Source: Thalassia testudinum
Taxonomy: Eukaryota; Streptophyta; Magnoliopsida; Alismatales; Hydrocharitaceae
NCBI GenBank assembly: GCA_037157565.1
Contig: JAZHRO010000013.1
Coordinates: 114,776,001 to 114,840,000, forward strand
Direction of reading: 5' to 3'
DNA: 64,000 nucleotides
Position numbers and translations under genes: made by a program. Shown one piece after another: positions 11,708 through 22,157 of this stretch. Positions within the stretch are counted from its first letter, which is position 1, and each line of letters starts with the position of its first letter. The notes under the pieces were generated by a model. That model searched no databases, was not told the DNA's origin, and saw only the letters and a list, made by a program, of their open reading frames with translations.

Positions 11708-12364
11708 TGAAATTTTCGCCCTACCAGGAGGGGGTGACGTAATAATTGTGGAAATAAAATAAACAATCTTACAAAATAGACAATCACACAAGTACACAAG
11801 TATTTTTAGGTGGAAACCCAAATCGGGTGAAAACCACCACCTAACCCTCTCGAGTTAGGATTTTCCGATCAACCAAGTTTATCAAAATCCACTAAACGAA
11901 TCACTTTAAATGAGGGTGATTCAACCTCAATTACAACCACGCTACAAGTGCGAGGGTAGCGTTCCTCAACCCCTTCTCTCCACGAGAAGGATTTTTTCCC
12001 ACGAAGGAGACGGGAATTCGCAAAGCGAATACCCAACCAAATAACAAAGATAAAAAGAAACAAGTCCTATAGAGCCAACAAAGTAATTTTAAACCTAGCT
12101 TCTATAGGAATTAGGAAACTCCCCTTTGCAAGGAGTGCGTCGAGTTGATGACGCGGTGCGTGAGCCACGTGATGGCGCAACGTCGCTCTCGTGAACTATG
12201 GCGGGAGAGCGGGTGCGCGAAGCTTGATGCTCTCTAGATGAAGAATTAGAGCTCGGAGAGCAAGAGAGACACAAAATAGTTTGAAAGTGTATTGCAAGGT
12301 GTGTCTTATGTTTCTAGGTGTATCTTTGGTTTCTCTTGGTGTGTATTGGTGTGTAAAGGCTCCC

Positions 12365-12378
12365 CTCTATTTATAGAG
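12365..12378 (-). promoter_or_regulatory. E4 LTR TATA box
   Basis: On the - strand it reads CTCTATAAATAGAG, a full TATA consensus inside a 14-base imperfect palindrome. The same box is at 30483-30496 and in the solo LTR at 60600-60613. The GACGTC array lies upstream of it in the direction of transcription. Confidence 0.75.
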
Positions 12379-12483
12379 GCCTTAGGAAGGCTTTGGAAGG
12401 CTTAGAAAAGCTTCCATAGCCGTTGGGTACAAAGCCCAAGTGAATCAGCCTGAAATCAGGAACAATCATTGCACTGATAGGCT

Positions 12484-13025
12484 TATCAGACGTCTAATTA
12501 TGACATCAGACGTCTGGAAGTTCACTTTAAGACGTCTGAAAATAAGGTCAGACGTCTGATTTTGGGCGGGTCTCTTCCTGACTTGGATCAGATCTAAACA
12601 GGGTTCTAGTGCAAGTCCATCAGACGACATACAGGATGTCTAGCACTATGTCTGGATGTCTGGAAACCTACTTTTTTGTGGGAATGGATTTGCAATGGCT
12701 AGAAAATCTTTGAGAGGAGATTTTCGGGTTAGTCGAGGCAAAACGGTCAATTATCAGACGTCTGGAAAGGCCTAAGGACGTCTGATAAGGCTCTAACGGT
12801 CATATCCTTGAGTGTTTGCTAAGCCAGCCAACAGTCCACTAATTGGACGTCTGGCAAATCCATAAGACGTCTTCTAAGACGTCTGGACTATGGTCTGGAC
12901 GTCTGATTTCATCAGACAGAACTACTTAAGTCCAGCCTAATTGTTATCAGACGTCTGAATCAACAGTCAGACGTCTTAAAACATTTTATCAGACGTCTGA
13001 TTTGGGAATTAGACGTCTGGAAACT
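12484..13025. repeat. Array of (T)CAGACGTCTG(A) palindromes in the E4 LTR
   Basis: I count about 14 exact GACGTC cores in about 540 bases, most within CAGACGTCTG or a one-base variant. Several more are decayed (for example GATGTCTGA). Intervals vary from about 20 to 60 bases and the spacers are unique, so this is not a simple tandem repeat. GACGTC is the core of bZIP C-box/CRE sites. The position upstream of the TATA box suits a regulatory role. Confidence 0.85.
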
Positions 13026-13429
13026 CTGTTTGAACCCTACATTGGTTTTCTAAGTTCTTTACAGAAAACCTAAGTATCCAAGGGTTGTGCCGGTGTTCCT
13101 AGGACTACTGTTAGGGTACTTTGAGGCTCTTTAACATGAATCTAAGTAAAAAATAAAGAGCAAGAAAAATAATGACAAATGTACATGAAAGGAAAAAATA
13201 GAATTCTATCCTATTCTTCTTGCCCTTCCATCTTCAATCTATCGCTCCTCGTGAATCTCTTCTGTTCTCCATCAAGCTCCTCCAATCTATCCTGGATGCG
13301 AGCTCGAACTCCGTTTAAGCGCATCTCCAATTGCAATTTGCCTGAAATCTAAGACTCCAAGTGCAAATGTTAAAAGACACGTGTTTTGTTATCATCAAAA
13401 CAAATGATCGTGGTGCTCTAGCACCAACA

Positions 13430-13709
13430 ATCTCCCCCTTTTTGAAGATGACAAAATCATAAATAATAATGCAAAAAATCCTCCCCCTTTTTGACATTAT
13501 CAAAAAGGTTTGATTGATTTTAAATTTTCTATAACTCCCCCTTAAAACATGCTCTTCTATAAACTTCCTTTGACAAAGGTAATGTCCTCCCCCTTTTTTT
13601 ATAACAAGATAGCTATTATTTTTCTCCCCCTTTCTAAAGGAAATTTAGCTATCTTATATCTCCCCCTTAAAAATTGACAATTAGCTTATAATTTTTTTGC
13701 TCCCCCTAT
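13430..13709 (-). other. E4 multiple polypurine tracts (seven copies)
   Basis: On the - strand the core AAGGGGGAG or close variants occurs at about 13432, 13481, 13535, 13587, 13624, 13660 and 13700, at intervals of 36-54 bases. The copy touching the LTR is the conventional plus-strand primer site. Multiple tracts upstream of the 3' LTR are known in Sireviruses. Confidence 0.8.
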
Positions 13710-13899
13710 CTAAATGCCTATGATAGAGTAAAGGATTTTACCTCACCTACCATGGCCAATAAAATGGCCCAAATGGTGGTGGTGGATGCCATATCGAATG
13801 GAGCTCCCATCCGTAGCTTGGAGGCTCGGGCATTGGCGCCGGTCTCCAGTCTGGCGGTCGACGTGCGGCGGGTCCGTCGTTTGTTCGCCGTCTCGTTGG

Positions 13900-15114
13900 T
13901 CATCTTGTTCTCCTCCTTGATCTACTCCTTGGTTCTCCCAACTCGAGTTGACCAGCCTTGAGTTTGTAAGTCCAGTCCTTTGTGTTGTAGTTATCCCTGA
14001 ACCCTACAAAACAAGATTCTAATTTTTTCTTCGGTATCCAAGTGAGCTTGGATCCGGATCGGTTAGCGGGTCTCCTTGACGGAGATCCTTTCTCAACCTT
14101 AGGGCTATAAAAATTATCTACTTTGTTGATTAATTTGTTAGAATTTTTCCTAAGACATGCGATTTCTTTTTCTATAGTTTGCATCTTAGTCTTTAAATCA
14201 TAGATTTCTAACTTTAGACTATCATTTTCCTCAATCAATTTATTATTTTCATTGATGAGGTTATGATTTTCTAATAATAGGTTATCATTTTTAGGACTAG
14301 CTTCTATGTCCTTAAGTTATTTTTCTAGCCTATCATTTTCATTTTTAAGAAAACTAAGGTTCTTTTTAATGCTATTATTTTCTCTTTTTAGTGATTTACT
14401 AACTTCAAAAAGTTCATTAAAAGCTTCTTGTAGATCGAGATTTACCTCGTTGTCTGAGTCGCTTCTGCTTTCGCTGTCGCTTCCTCTGGCCATGAAACCA
14501 AAGCAAGCGGTTTCTTCTTCTATGGACTTTTCTTCTTCCTCTTCCTCCGAGCTGGAATCGTCCCAAGTGGCTTGGAACACCTTCTTCTTATGTCTCTTTT
14601 CCTTTTCCTTCTTTTTCTCCTTTTTGAGAAGAGGGCACTCTGGTCGTAGGTGCCCTTTCTCATTGCAGTGGTAGCAACGTCTCGGGGTTTCCTTCTTCTC
14701 CTTTTTCTCTTTCTTTAATTCCCTACAAAACTTGGAAAATTTCTTAAGTAAAAATTTAAAGTCTTCGTCGTTGGAACTTACTTCACTATCTGACATGGCT
14801 CTGAAGGCGAGAGTCTTCTTCAGTTTAGGCTCCGATGTATCCTTCTTCTTCTGCCTCAACTTAGTCTCGTAGGCCATTAGATTGCCTAGGAGATCTTCCA
14901 TGTTGAGCTCCTCCACTTCGTTCGCCTCCTCGATGGCGGTGACTTTCTATTCCCACTCCGGTCCAAGGGAACGAAGAAGCTTCCCTTGAAGCTCCCCCTT
15001 GATGAAAGTCTTCCCTAAAGCTTTCAAGTTATTTACAATGAGAGTGAACCTAGTGTTCATCTCACTTAAAGACTCGTTAGGTTTCATAGAAAAGCATTCA
15101 AATTCTTGAGAAAG
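13900..15114 (-). pseudogene. E4 gag, C-terminal part
   Basis: This half continues the gag that starts at 29777. From the E5 insertion point it reads the UBN2-like end of the capsid region (NESLSEMNTRF), then a CCHC zinc knuckle (CYHCNEKGHLRPEC) near 14690-14650. Acidic and lysine-rich stretches follow, then a long heptad-like coiled coil (about 14470-14130) and a GSKLTWIPKKK block. That block resembles the gag-pol joint of copia elements, after which pol would be expected but is absent. Two in-frame stops interrupt it (TAG 14949-14947, TAA 14319-14317). With the first half, the gag is about 527 codons. It assembles particles in an autonomous relative; here it is broken. Confidence 0.8.
15110..15114. 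repeat. E5 target-site duplication (GAAAG), left copy
   Basis: GAAAG recurs at 29404-29408 after the right end of E5. Joining the flanks through one copy keeps the E4 gag frame open across the site. Confidence 0.9.
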
Positions 15115-15195
15115 TGATGGGTCAGCCTGGATAGGTTGTTAATATGATATTTTTATCGGTGAAATGTGTATAGTGGTTAACCTAATTCAGACCTA
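15115..15195 (-). repeat. E5 LTR terminal piece (81 bases)
   Basis: It is identical to the first 81 bases of the full LTR at 15864-15944. It sits directly against the GAAAG duplication, so it forms the end that was actually joined to the chromosome. Confidence 0.9.
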
Positions 15196-15853
15196 TGCAC
15201 AAGAAGGATGCCAAGCCTAGACTGATTCGTTGGATCCTTCTGCTCCAGGAATTTGACATTGAGATTTGTGATAAGGTCGGAGCCCAGAATGTTGTGGCTG
15301 ATCACCTTTCCAGACTGGACCCTGACCATATTGGACTTACTCTGCCAATTAATGAAGTTTTTCCTGATGAGCACCTATTGGCAATAAATGTGGCAAGTGG
15401 ACCGTGGTATGCCGACATTGCCAATTACCTTGCTTCTGGATCTCTTCCACGTGGCTGGCCTAAAAACCAGCGCGAGCGTCTCATGGCAGAAGCAAAGTAT
15501 TATTTCTGGGATAATCCACTTCTTTTTCGGATAGGTGCTGATCAAATCATCCGTCGCTGTATTCCTGACAGTGAGTTCCCCAGTGTGCTATCCTTCTGCC
15601 ACGATCAGGCCTGTGGAGGCCATTTCTCTGGGAGGAAAACTGCAGCCAAGGTGTTGCAGTGCGGTTTCTTTTGGCCCTCCCTTCACCAGGACGCGCACAC
15701 TTATGCCAAACATTGCACTAGGTGCCAGTCATTAGGGTCGATGGCACGTCGTGACATGATGCCCTTGCAACACATCCTAGCTGCGGAAATCTTCGACATC
15801 TGGGGAATTGACTTCATGGGTCCCTTTCCTCCATCCAACGGCTTCGAATTCAT
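15196..15853 (+). pseudogene. Inverted RNase H/integrase fragment inside the E5 3' end
   Basis: About 658 bases encode the RNase H end (residues [12 protein letters not shown]), the integrase zinc-finger region ([14 protein letters not shown] through CTRCQSLG) and the start of the integrase core ([16 protein letters not shown]). It runs opposite to the resident pol (about 21076-20420). It differs from that pol at four residues: Cys for His, Gly for Arg, Ala for Pro and Ala for Val. It therefore came from another copy. It has no start, core or end of its own and is not functional. Confidence 0.88.
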
Positions 15854-15863
15854 AGAAAAGTCA
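15854..15863 (-). other. Copy of the E5 LTR-PBS leader next to the 3' LTR
   Basis: AGAAAAGTCA equals 27035-27044, the bases between the 5' LTR and the PBS plus the first PBS base. Finding it outside the 3' LTR means this LTR was followed by PBS leader in the parental molecule, as after a 5' LTR. Confidence 0.8.
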
Positions 15864-16555
15864 TGATGGGTCAGCCTGGATAGGTTGTTAATATGATATT
15901 TTTATCGGTGAAATGTGTATAGTGGTTAACCTAATTCAGACCTAACCATTTCTTTACAAAATTTTTAACCTGGCCTAATTGATTTTATCTTGTCACTTTT
16001 AAGCCCAGGGTCGAACTCAGGGAAGTGGGGTTCAAGTCGAGTTTCTACGTTTTCCTTAAAACGCGTCTCTTCCGTTCGTTTATTCTGTTTTTGGTATTTT
16101 TCTTATTTAGGTTTTTTTCTGGTAATCCTTGTTCTTGAGGCACACCCTCAAAATTGTGTCCTTGGCTTTTAGCCAAAACAGAGTTCCAAAACGCGCCTTG
16201 CTACTCGCAAGACGGGGTACCTGCAAATCAAAGATTATCTTTTCACTTTTATACCTTTTTTTTATCTTTTTACTAAGAAGGAAGCTAACAGATAGAAAGT
16301 AAATATAGTAGCTATAGATATATATTTATATGTAGTATATATATAAAGGGGTGGGGGTGGCGGTGACGATGGAGTGTAGCACTATGTCGAGTCAGTTGAC
16401 GTCTAGAGAGACGCAACCAACACGACTATGTGCCGCGTGGAGTGTGGATGGAGGATGGATGATGTATGGGACCACGCTTTTTTGTACGCGTGTATCAGGG
16501 AATATCAGCAACTGGTGCAGATATCCCCATGATACAGCGTATAGTAAATAACGTG

Positions 16556-16667
16556 AAAATATATGTACATATGTATGTATATGAGTAAATATATCTATAT
16601 GTATATAAATGTATAAGTATATATGTATAGATATATATAGATATATATATATATATATATATAGGTG

Positions 16668-16702
<35 letters not shown>

Positions 16703-16861
16703 GTATATAGCTATGTATATATGTATATAAGTATATATATATAATACTATATAGATATATATATATATGTATATAAGTATATATGTATTTAGATATATGT
16801 ATATATATATGTGTATATGTATAAGTATATAGATATGTATATATATATATATGTATATGAG

Positions 16862-16907
<46 letters not shown>

Positions 16908-16990
16908 GTATATGTATATATATATTATATTATATGTATGTATACATAACTATATAGATATACTATGTATATATAAGTATATATATATAG

Positions 16991-17034
<44 letters not shown>

Positions 17035-17108
17035 GTATGTATATAAGTTACTATTAGTGTGTGTGTGTGTGTGTCGGTGAATGGGTGTGTGTGTGTTGCT
17101 GTAAGTGA

Positions 17109-17141
<33 letters not shown>
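16556..17141. repeat. TA/TG/AG microsatellite tract in the E5 3' LTR
   Basis: TATATG-type repeats run to about 17050. A TG run follows at 17058-17074 and an AG run at 17118-17141. The matching tract in the 5' LTR (27737-28235) is shorter and accounts for nearly all of the 86-base length difference between the LTRs. Confidence 0.9.
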
Positions 17142-17148
<7 letters not shown>

Positions 17149-17890
17149 CGCGAAGAGAGAGAGAGCGCCAGAGAGAGAAAGAGCGGGCGGGAGAGATCGC
17201 GAGCGCGGACGATGGCAGCGAGTTAAGACGTCTGCTCGCGGCGGCGGACGTCTGACGCCGCGTCGTCTGAAGGCGGAGGCGGACGTCTGAAGACGGCGGG
17301 TGCGGGCGCGCCTTCGCGCAGGGTTCTGCAGGCCTGCGCGAAGTCGACGAGCGGGCGATGGCGCGGAGGAGCGAGCGTGGAGGAGGTTTGCAGGTGGTCG
17401 CGGAGGGTCGCGGAGGGGGGTAGGGGTCGGCGTGAGGCCGTAGCCGGCCGCTGCAGTGCGCGCGGCGGCGGGCTACGGGTGCAACTGCGAGGCGGACAGA
17501 ACGGAGACGGAGGCGGAGAACGGGCCTGCAGACGTGCGCGGAGGGTTGCGCGCCTGCGGGGAAGGTCGCGGAGGAGGCGGGGGGTGCTGCTGCTGCTGCT
17601 GTCGCCGCGGTTTAGCTGCTGCTGCTGCTTCAAGCTTCGGAGCTTGAAGCGGCAGCAATGGCGTGGAGATGAAAACGAAGAGAAAAGAAAACACCACGCC
17701 CACCTGCTCGTTGAAGAGCTGGGCGGTGGTGTTCCCACTGTGGTGGTGAGCACCACAGTGGGTTCTCCTGCTCGTCGGGTGCCTCCTCGACGGAGGGCCG
17801 GCGTATGGGAGGGGAGAACGGGCGAGGAAGGTGGCTGCGGGTTTTTTTTCAGTAGCTGCAACCGCCACGTCGCGAGGATGAAGCTGCAGC

Positions 17891-17900
17891 TACTTATAGA
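17891..17900 (-). promoter_or_regulatory. E5 LTR TATA box
   Basis: TCTATAAGTA on the - strand, at the downstream end of the GC-rich promoter half. The same site is at 28986-28995 in the 5' LTR, where it would drive the element. Confidence 0.6.
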
Positions 17901-18308
17901 GGAGGGGAGAGGGGCGTGTTGGCTGCAGCAGGGAGAGGGCGTGCTAGTTGCAGCTGTAGGGAGCGGCGTTGGCAGGGAGACGTGACGGGAAGAGGTGCTG
18001 CGTGGCTGCTGCATGCAGCTGCGGGAAGAGTGCAGCCGCGGGAAGGACGCAGCCGCGGGAAGAAGAGAAAAGCCGTGGGAAGAAGAAAGAAAGATGAAAA
18101 TAAAATATGGAGAGGGGACTTTTTGCAAAGAGACACTTGAAGAAAAATGTAAAAATGCAAGCCATTTATTCCATTCTCTTCTCCTCTCAATTAAATGCAT
18201 GCATGCAAGCGTTTTTACAAATGCAACTACAGGATTATAATATACATAGTTAATGCTAGAAAATAGCATAAGAAGGCGTTCTTATAGGCGTGTTTTGAGG
18301 TGCAAACA

Positions 18309-18330
18309 TATACCCCCATGCCTATCTTTT
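18309..18330 (-). other. E5 polypurine tract
   Basis: On the - strand it reads AAAAGATAGGCATGGGGGTATA and abuts the 3' LTR start TGTTTGCACC. This is the standard plus-strand primer site. Confidence 0.8.
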
Positions 18331-19592
18331 GCTAGTCCCTAGCAAAATCGTATTTAGAAATGATCTTAAGCTGAAAATTTTCTTCTGAGGTGATATAGGT
18401 GTGTTTATGATCGAATATTGTGAGAACCAATTGTAAAGAAGACTACCAGTACTTTAAGTCTCACATGACATAGATCATCTCTCAACTAACCAGGACTCTT
18501 GATATTTAAACCTTAAGTACGATTTCCAGGACCCAGGAGGTTTTTGCCGTACTCGAGAGCTCAAGAAATTATGGTTTGTGCATAGTGAAGGATCAAGACT
18601 GACCAGATGAAGATTAAGACTCAATCCCAGGGTTTCACGAATTTTTAAGTACAAGTTGGTCCCAGTTTCAGCTCATGTCTTCGAATTGACCCTTAAGATG
18701 ATGACGGAAAACTCAACTCCCATTTTCTGATTTTTTTTTTTTTTTTTTTTTTGAAACACGTGTCAGTATATCTCTTACAACACATTTTGAAACACACATC
18801 TTTTTTTTTTTTTTTTTTTGTGGGAGAGTTTCTTTTTGGTGGAAAGAGTCGCTCCTAAACACAAGACTAAAGCCTGGGATAAAAAGTCTACCTGCGCACA
18901 CAGGTAAGGACTCCACCTTCCCTAATGAACACTAGGGTTGGATCTTATGTTCACCTGGTCTTTCCTGATATGTGTAGTGTGAACCAAGTTTACTTAAGCT
19001 CTCAAGAAAAAGCAAACCAACGGATCCTGTACTGGTGTCTCAGGTACAAGAATACATCCTTAGTTAGGAGAGATCTTGATCTATTTTGTCAATGCTTTAA
19101 GTGAATTAAGCCGAGCCTGAGCGAATCAAGCTTTTGTGGCCTGGAAAGTCTTCAAAACAGAGGTTGAATATCCATAAACACTTATTGCCTTTTTGTTTCA
19201 GCTTCAAGATCATTATTAAACACCATTTATTTTTATTTTTTTTTTTATTTTTTTTTATTTTTTTGCATATTTATAAATAGGTGGGAACTGTATAATACCA
19301 TAACATACCCGGATCCTATGGATGCCTATCCACCCCCCCATGCCAAACAATGCTATGTCCTCATATGCATGCAGGGAAAGGCAGAGGAAGGATGGAAGAT
19401 CGGGTAACAAGAGCTGAGGTTCAGGGTATAGATTAGGGTGGAAGGGTGGGTGGATGGTGGGTGGTGAAGAGAAAAGTGAAGAGATTGCGATAGAGGTGTG
19501 AAAAGTGATGGTGGATGGTGAGTGCTGTTAGGGTGCCTCCCAACAAGCGCTGAATTTAATGTCCCCAGCTGGACTCAGAATGAGGCAAAGAA
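18331..19592 (-). other. E5 3' noncoding region
   Basis: About 1.26 kb between pol and the polypurine tract. It contains poly-T runs (18730-18752, 18801-18820, 19229-19265) and a second polypurine-like motif at 19331-19362. No plausible envelope-like frame is present. Confidence 0.75.
19331..19362 (-). other. Second polypurine-like motif after E5 pol
   Basis: On the - strand: GAGGACATAGCATTG, then GGCATGGGGGGGTG. The GGCATGGGGG core equals that of the true tract at 18309-18330, about 1 kb away. E1 and E3 have counterparts. Confidence 0.55.
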
Positions 19593-22157
19593 TTAGTTAG
19601 CCTCCAGCAGGGCAACGGTTTCTCCAACGGGGGCAGGTTCATGAGTCAGATAGGGTTTCAAACGCTGCCCGTTGACCGTAAATTTACGCCCAGATTTGGG
19701 ATCTTCGATTTCGACGGCCCCATTGGGGAATGGTCTTGAGACCAGAAAAGGACCAGTCCATTTGGACTTTAATTTCCCAGGAAAGAATTTGAGTCGGGCA
19801 TTATAGAGCCAAACTTGCTGAGATGGCTCAAATTCCTTCCGCCGAACATGGCTGTCGTGAAAAGCCTTAGTGCGTTGTTTAAAGGTTAGAGCAGAATCAT
19901 AGGCTTCACGACGGAGCTCTTCCAGCTCTTGGAGTTGGAGTTTCCTTTCTCGTTCACACAAGTCTGGGTCGAGGTTACATTGGCGAACCGCCCAATAAGC
20001 GCGGTGCTCCAACTCTACAGGTAAATGACAAGGCTTCCCGTAAACGATTCTATATGGAGACATACTAAGGGGGGCCTTGAAGGCGGTCCGATACGCCCAA
20101 AGTGCGTCAGTCAGCTTGTCGGACCAATCCTTACGGTCAGGCCGAACCGTTTTCTGGAGAATCTGCTTGATTTGCCGGTTCGACACTTCCGCCTGGCCGT
20201 TCGTCTGAGGATGATACGGGGATGTGATACGATGGTGGACTCCGTACCTCCTCAGAAGTGCCCGAAAAGAAGCATGGGTAAAGTGGCTTCCTCCATCCGA
20301 GATAATGGCCCGAGGGATCCCAAAACGCGTAAAGATATGGTCTTTGACGAATCGGGTGGAGATAACATGGTCAGCACGGCGCGCGGGAATAGCCTCGATC
20401 CATTTTGAAACATAGTCGACGGCCACGAGGATGAATTCGAAGCCGTTGGATGGAGGAAAGGGACCCATGAAGTCAATTCCCCAGATGTCGAAGATTTCCG
20501 CAGCTAGGATGTGTTGCAAGGGCATCATGTCACGACGTGCCATCGACCCTAATGACTGGCACCTAGTGCAATGTTTGGCATAAGTGTGCACGTCCTGGTG
20601 AAGGGAGGGCCAAAAGAAACCGCACTGCAACACCTTGGCTGCAGTTTTCCTCCCAGAGAAATGGCCTCCACAGGCCTGATCGTGGCAGAAGGATAGCACA
20701 CTGGGGAACTCACTGTCAGGAATACAGCGACGGATGATTTGATCAGCACCTATCCGAAAAAGAAGTGGATTATCCCAGAAATAATACTTTGCTTCTGGCA
20801 TGAGACGCTCGCGCTGGTTTTTAGGCCAGCCACGTGGAAGAGATCCAGAAGCAAGGTAATTGGCAATGTCGGCATACCACGGTCCACTTGCCACATTTAT
20901 TGCCAATAGGTGCTCATCAGGAAAAACTTCATTAATTGGCAGAGTAAGTCCAATATGGTCAGGGTCCAGTCTGGAAAGGTGATCAGCCACAACATTCTGG
21001 GCTCTGACCTTATCATGAATCTCAATGTCAAATTCCTGGAGCAGAAGGATCCAACGAATCAGTCTAGGCTTGGCATCCTTCTTGTGCATGAGATGGCGAA
21101 TGGCCGCGTGATCAGTGAAAACAATAACGTGAGAGCCCAGAAGGTAAGAACGGAATTTTTCCAGCCCAAAGACGACTGCCAGTAGTTCCTTTTCAGTGGT
21201 AGTATAATTACGCTGGGCCTCGTCCAACGTCTTACTGGCGTAGTATACCACGAAGGGGTGTCTATCGCGTCTTTGTCCCAGGATGGCTCCGACTGCAAGG
21301 TCTGAAGCGTCACACATAAGTTCAAAGTTGAGGGACCAATCAGGCGGCTGGAGAACAGGGGCCTTGGTGACAGCATTACGCAGCTGCGTGAATGCTTGTA
21401 TACAGTCAGGGCCCATGTCGAAGGGCACGTCGGTTGATAGGAGATGAGTTAAGGGTCGAGAAATTTTGGAGAAGTCTTTGATGAATCTCCTATAGAAACT
21501 GACGTGTCCCAAGAAGGAGCGGATTTGTTTGACAGAACCAGGCACAGGTAAATCAGCAATGATATCGAGCTTAGCTCTGTCAACCTCGATACCCCTATCG
21601 GAGATGATATGTCCAAGAACAATTCCCTCGTGCACCATAAAATGACTTTTTTCCCAGGAAAGCACGAGGTTTACATCAATACATCTCCTAAGGATGCGAG
21701 TCAGGTTGGCAAGACATTCGTCGAAAGATGGTCCAAAGACTGAAAAGTCATCCATGAAGACCTCGAGAAAGTCACCCACCATGTCATGAAATATCGCCAG
21801 CATGCATCTCTGGAAAGTTGCTGGCGCGTTACAAAGTCCGAACGGCATCCTTCTAAAGGTGAAGGTGCCGAAAGGGCAGGTAAAAGTGGTTTTCTCTTGG
21901 TCTCGGGGGTCTATTGCCACCTGGTTATATCCTGAGAATCCATCCAGGAAGCAGAAAAATTTATTTCCCGCTAACCGCTCTAGGATTTGGTCAATAAATG
22001 GTAGCGGGAAGTGATCTTTCTTGGTTGCAGCATTGAGTTTCCTATAATCTACACACACTCTCCAAGATGTAGGAGTGCGTGTAGGGATGGATTCGCCCCT
22101 GTCATTGACACGGATGGTGAGTCCTGCCTTTTTGGGCACAACGTGAATCGGACTCAC
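19593..22157 (-). CDS. E5 pol: reverse transcriptase, RNase H, integrase
   Basis: This 854-residue frame is the pol part of the Athila polyprotein. It makes cDNA from the element RNA and inserts it into the chromosome. RT fills about residues 1-230, with VDYRKLN, the [11 protein letters not shown] block and the catalytic FMDDFSVFG near 132-140. RNase H runs from about 284 (CDASD) to 395, with the TEKELLAVV and TDHAA acidic motifs. Integrase has an HHCC-type finger (about 489-540; HDQACGGHF to CTRCQSLG) and a D,D,E core (DFMGPF about 560, SDGGSHF about 620, NGQAEVSN about 655). Its C-terminal module reads WTGPFLV. There is no natural start. It follows the gag-protease frame directly, separated only by TAG at 22160-22158, so in this copy it could be made only by readthrough. 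Confidence 0.92.
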   Translation of the reverse strand: MSPIHVVPKKAGLTIRVNDRGESIPTRTPTSWRVCVDYRKLNAATKKDHFPLPFIDQILERLAGNKFFCFLDGFSGYNQVAIDPRDQEKTTFTCPFGTFTFRRMPFGLCNAPATFQRCMLAIFHDMVGDFLEVFMDDFSVFGPSFDECLANLTRILRRCIDVNLVLSWEKSHFMVHEGIVLGHIISDRGIEVDRAKLDIIADLPVPGSVKQIRSFLGHVSFYRRFIKDFSKISRPLTHLLSTDVPFDMGPDCIQAFTQLRNAVTKAPVLQPPDWSLNFELMCDASDLAVGAILGQRRDRHPFVVYYASKTLDEAQRNYTTTEKELLAVVFGLEKFRSYLLGSHVIVFTDHAAIRHLMHKKDAKPRLIRWILLLQEFDIEIHDKVRAQNVVADHLSRLDPDHIGLTLPINEVFPDEHLLAINVASGPWYADIANYLASGSLPRGWPKNQRERLMPEAKYYFWDNPLLFRIGADQIIRRCIPDSEFPSVLSFCHDQACGGHFSGRKTAAKVLQCGFFWPSLHQDVHTYAKHCTRCQSLGSMARRDMMPLQHILAAEIFDIWGIDFMGPFPPSNGFEFILVAVDYVSKWIEAIPARRADHVISTRFVKDHIFTRFGIPRAIISDGGSHFTHASFRALLRRYGVHHRITSPYHPQTNGQAEVSNRQIKQILQKTVRPDRKDWSDKLTDALWAYRTAFKAPLSMSPYRIVYGKPCHLPVELEHRAYWAVRQCNLDPDLCERERKLQLQELEELRREAYDSALTFKQRTKAFHDSHVRRKEFEPSQQVWLYNARLKFFPGKLKSKWTGPFLVSRPFPNGAVEIEDPKSGRKFTVNGQRLKPYLTHEPAPVGETVALLEAN
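20420..21076 (-). other. Resident E5 pol segment homologous to the inverted fragment
   Basis: This part of pol (RNase H end to integrase core start) is the counterpart of 15196-15853. It differs from it at four residues, so it was not the template for the inverted piece. Confidence 0.75.

Larger units (their letters stand above)
11708..13429 (-). mobile_element. E4 3' LTR
   Basis: It runs from TGAAATTTTCGCC to CACCAACA, 1722 bases. It contains a TATA box at 12365-12378 and about 14 exact GACGTC palindromes between 12488 and 13021. It is a close match to the LTR at 29833-31547 and to the solo LTR at 59973-61654. Confidence 0.9.
15864..18308 (-). mobile_element. E5 3' LTR
   Basis: 2445 bases, TG...CA. 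In - strand order it has a GC-rich CTG/CCG-laden promoter half (about 18060-17160), a TATA box at 17891-17900, AG and AT microsatellites, and then an AT-rich U5 with the motif AGGGTCGAACTCAGGGA at 16007-16023. A 348-codon serine/proline/arginine-rich open frame (18269-17223) is present in both LTRs but is low-complexity. Confidence 0.92.

Noticed and set aside
12484..13025. Regularly recurring short palindromes that look CRISPR-like
   Set aside because: Spacing is irregular, the repeat is only about 10 bases, the sequence is plant nuclear DNA, and the array is an integral part of a copia LTR.
15195..15866. Independent integrase gene on the + strand
   Set aside because: It starts mid-RNase H, ends mid-integrase core and is bounded by E5 LTR pieces, so it is a captured fragment.
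18331..19592. Envelope-like gene of an Athila element
   Set aside because: No continuous frame of meaningful length; the longest ones run through poly-T tracts.
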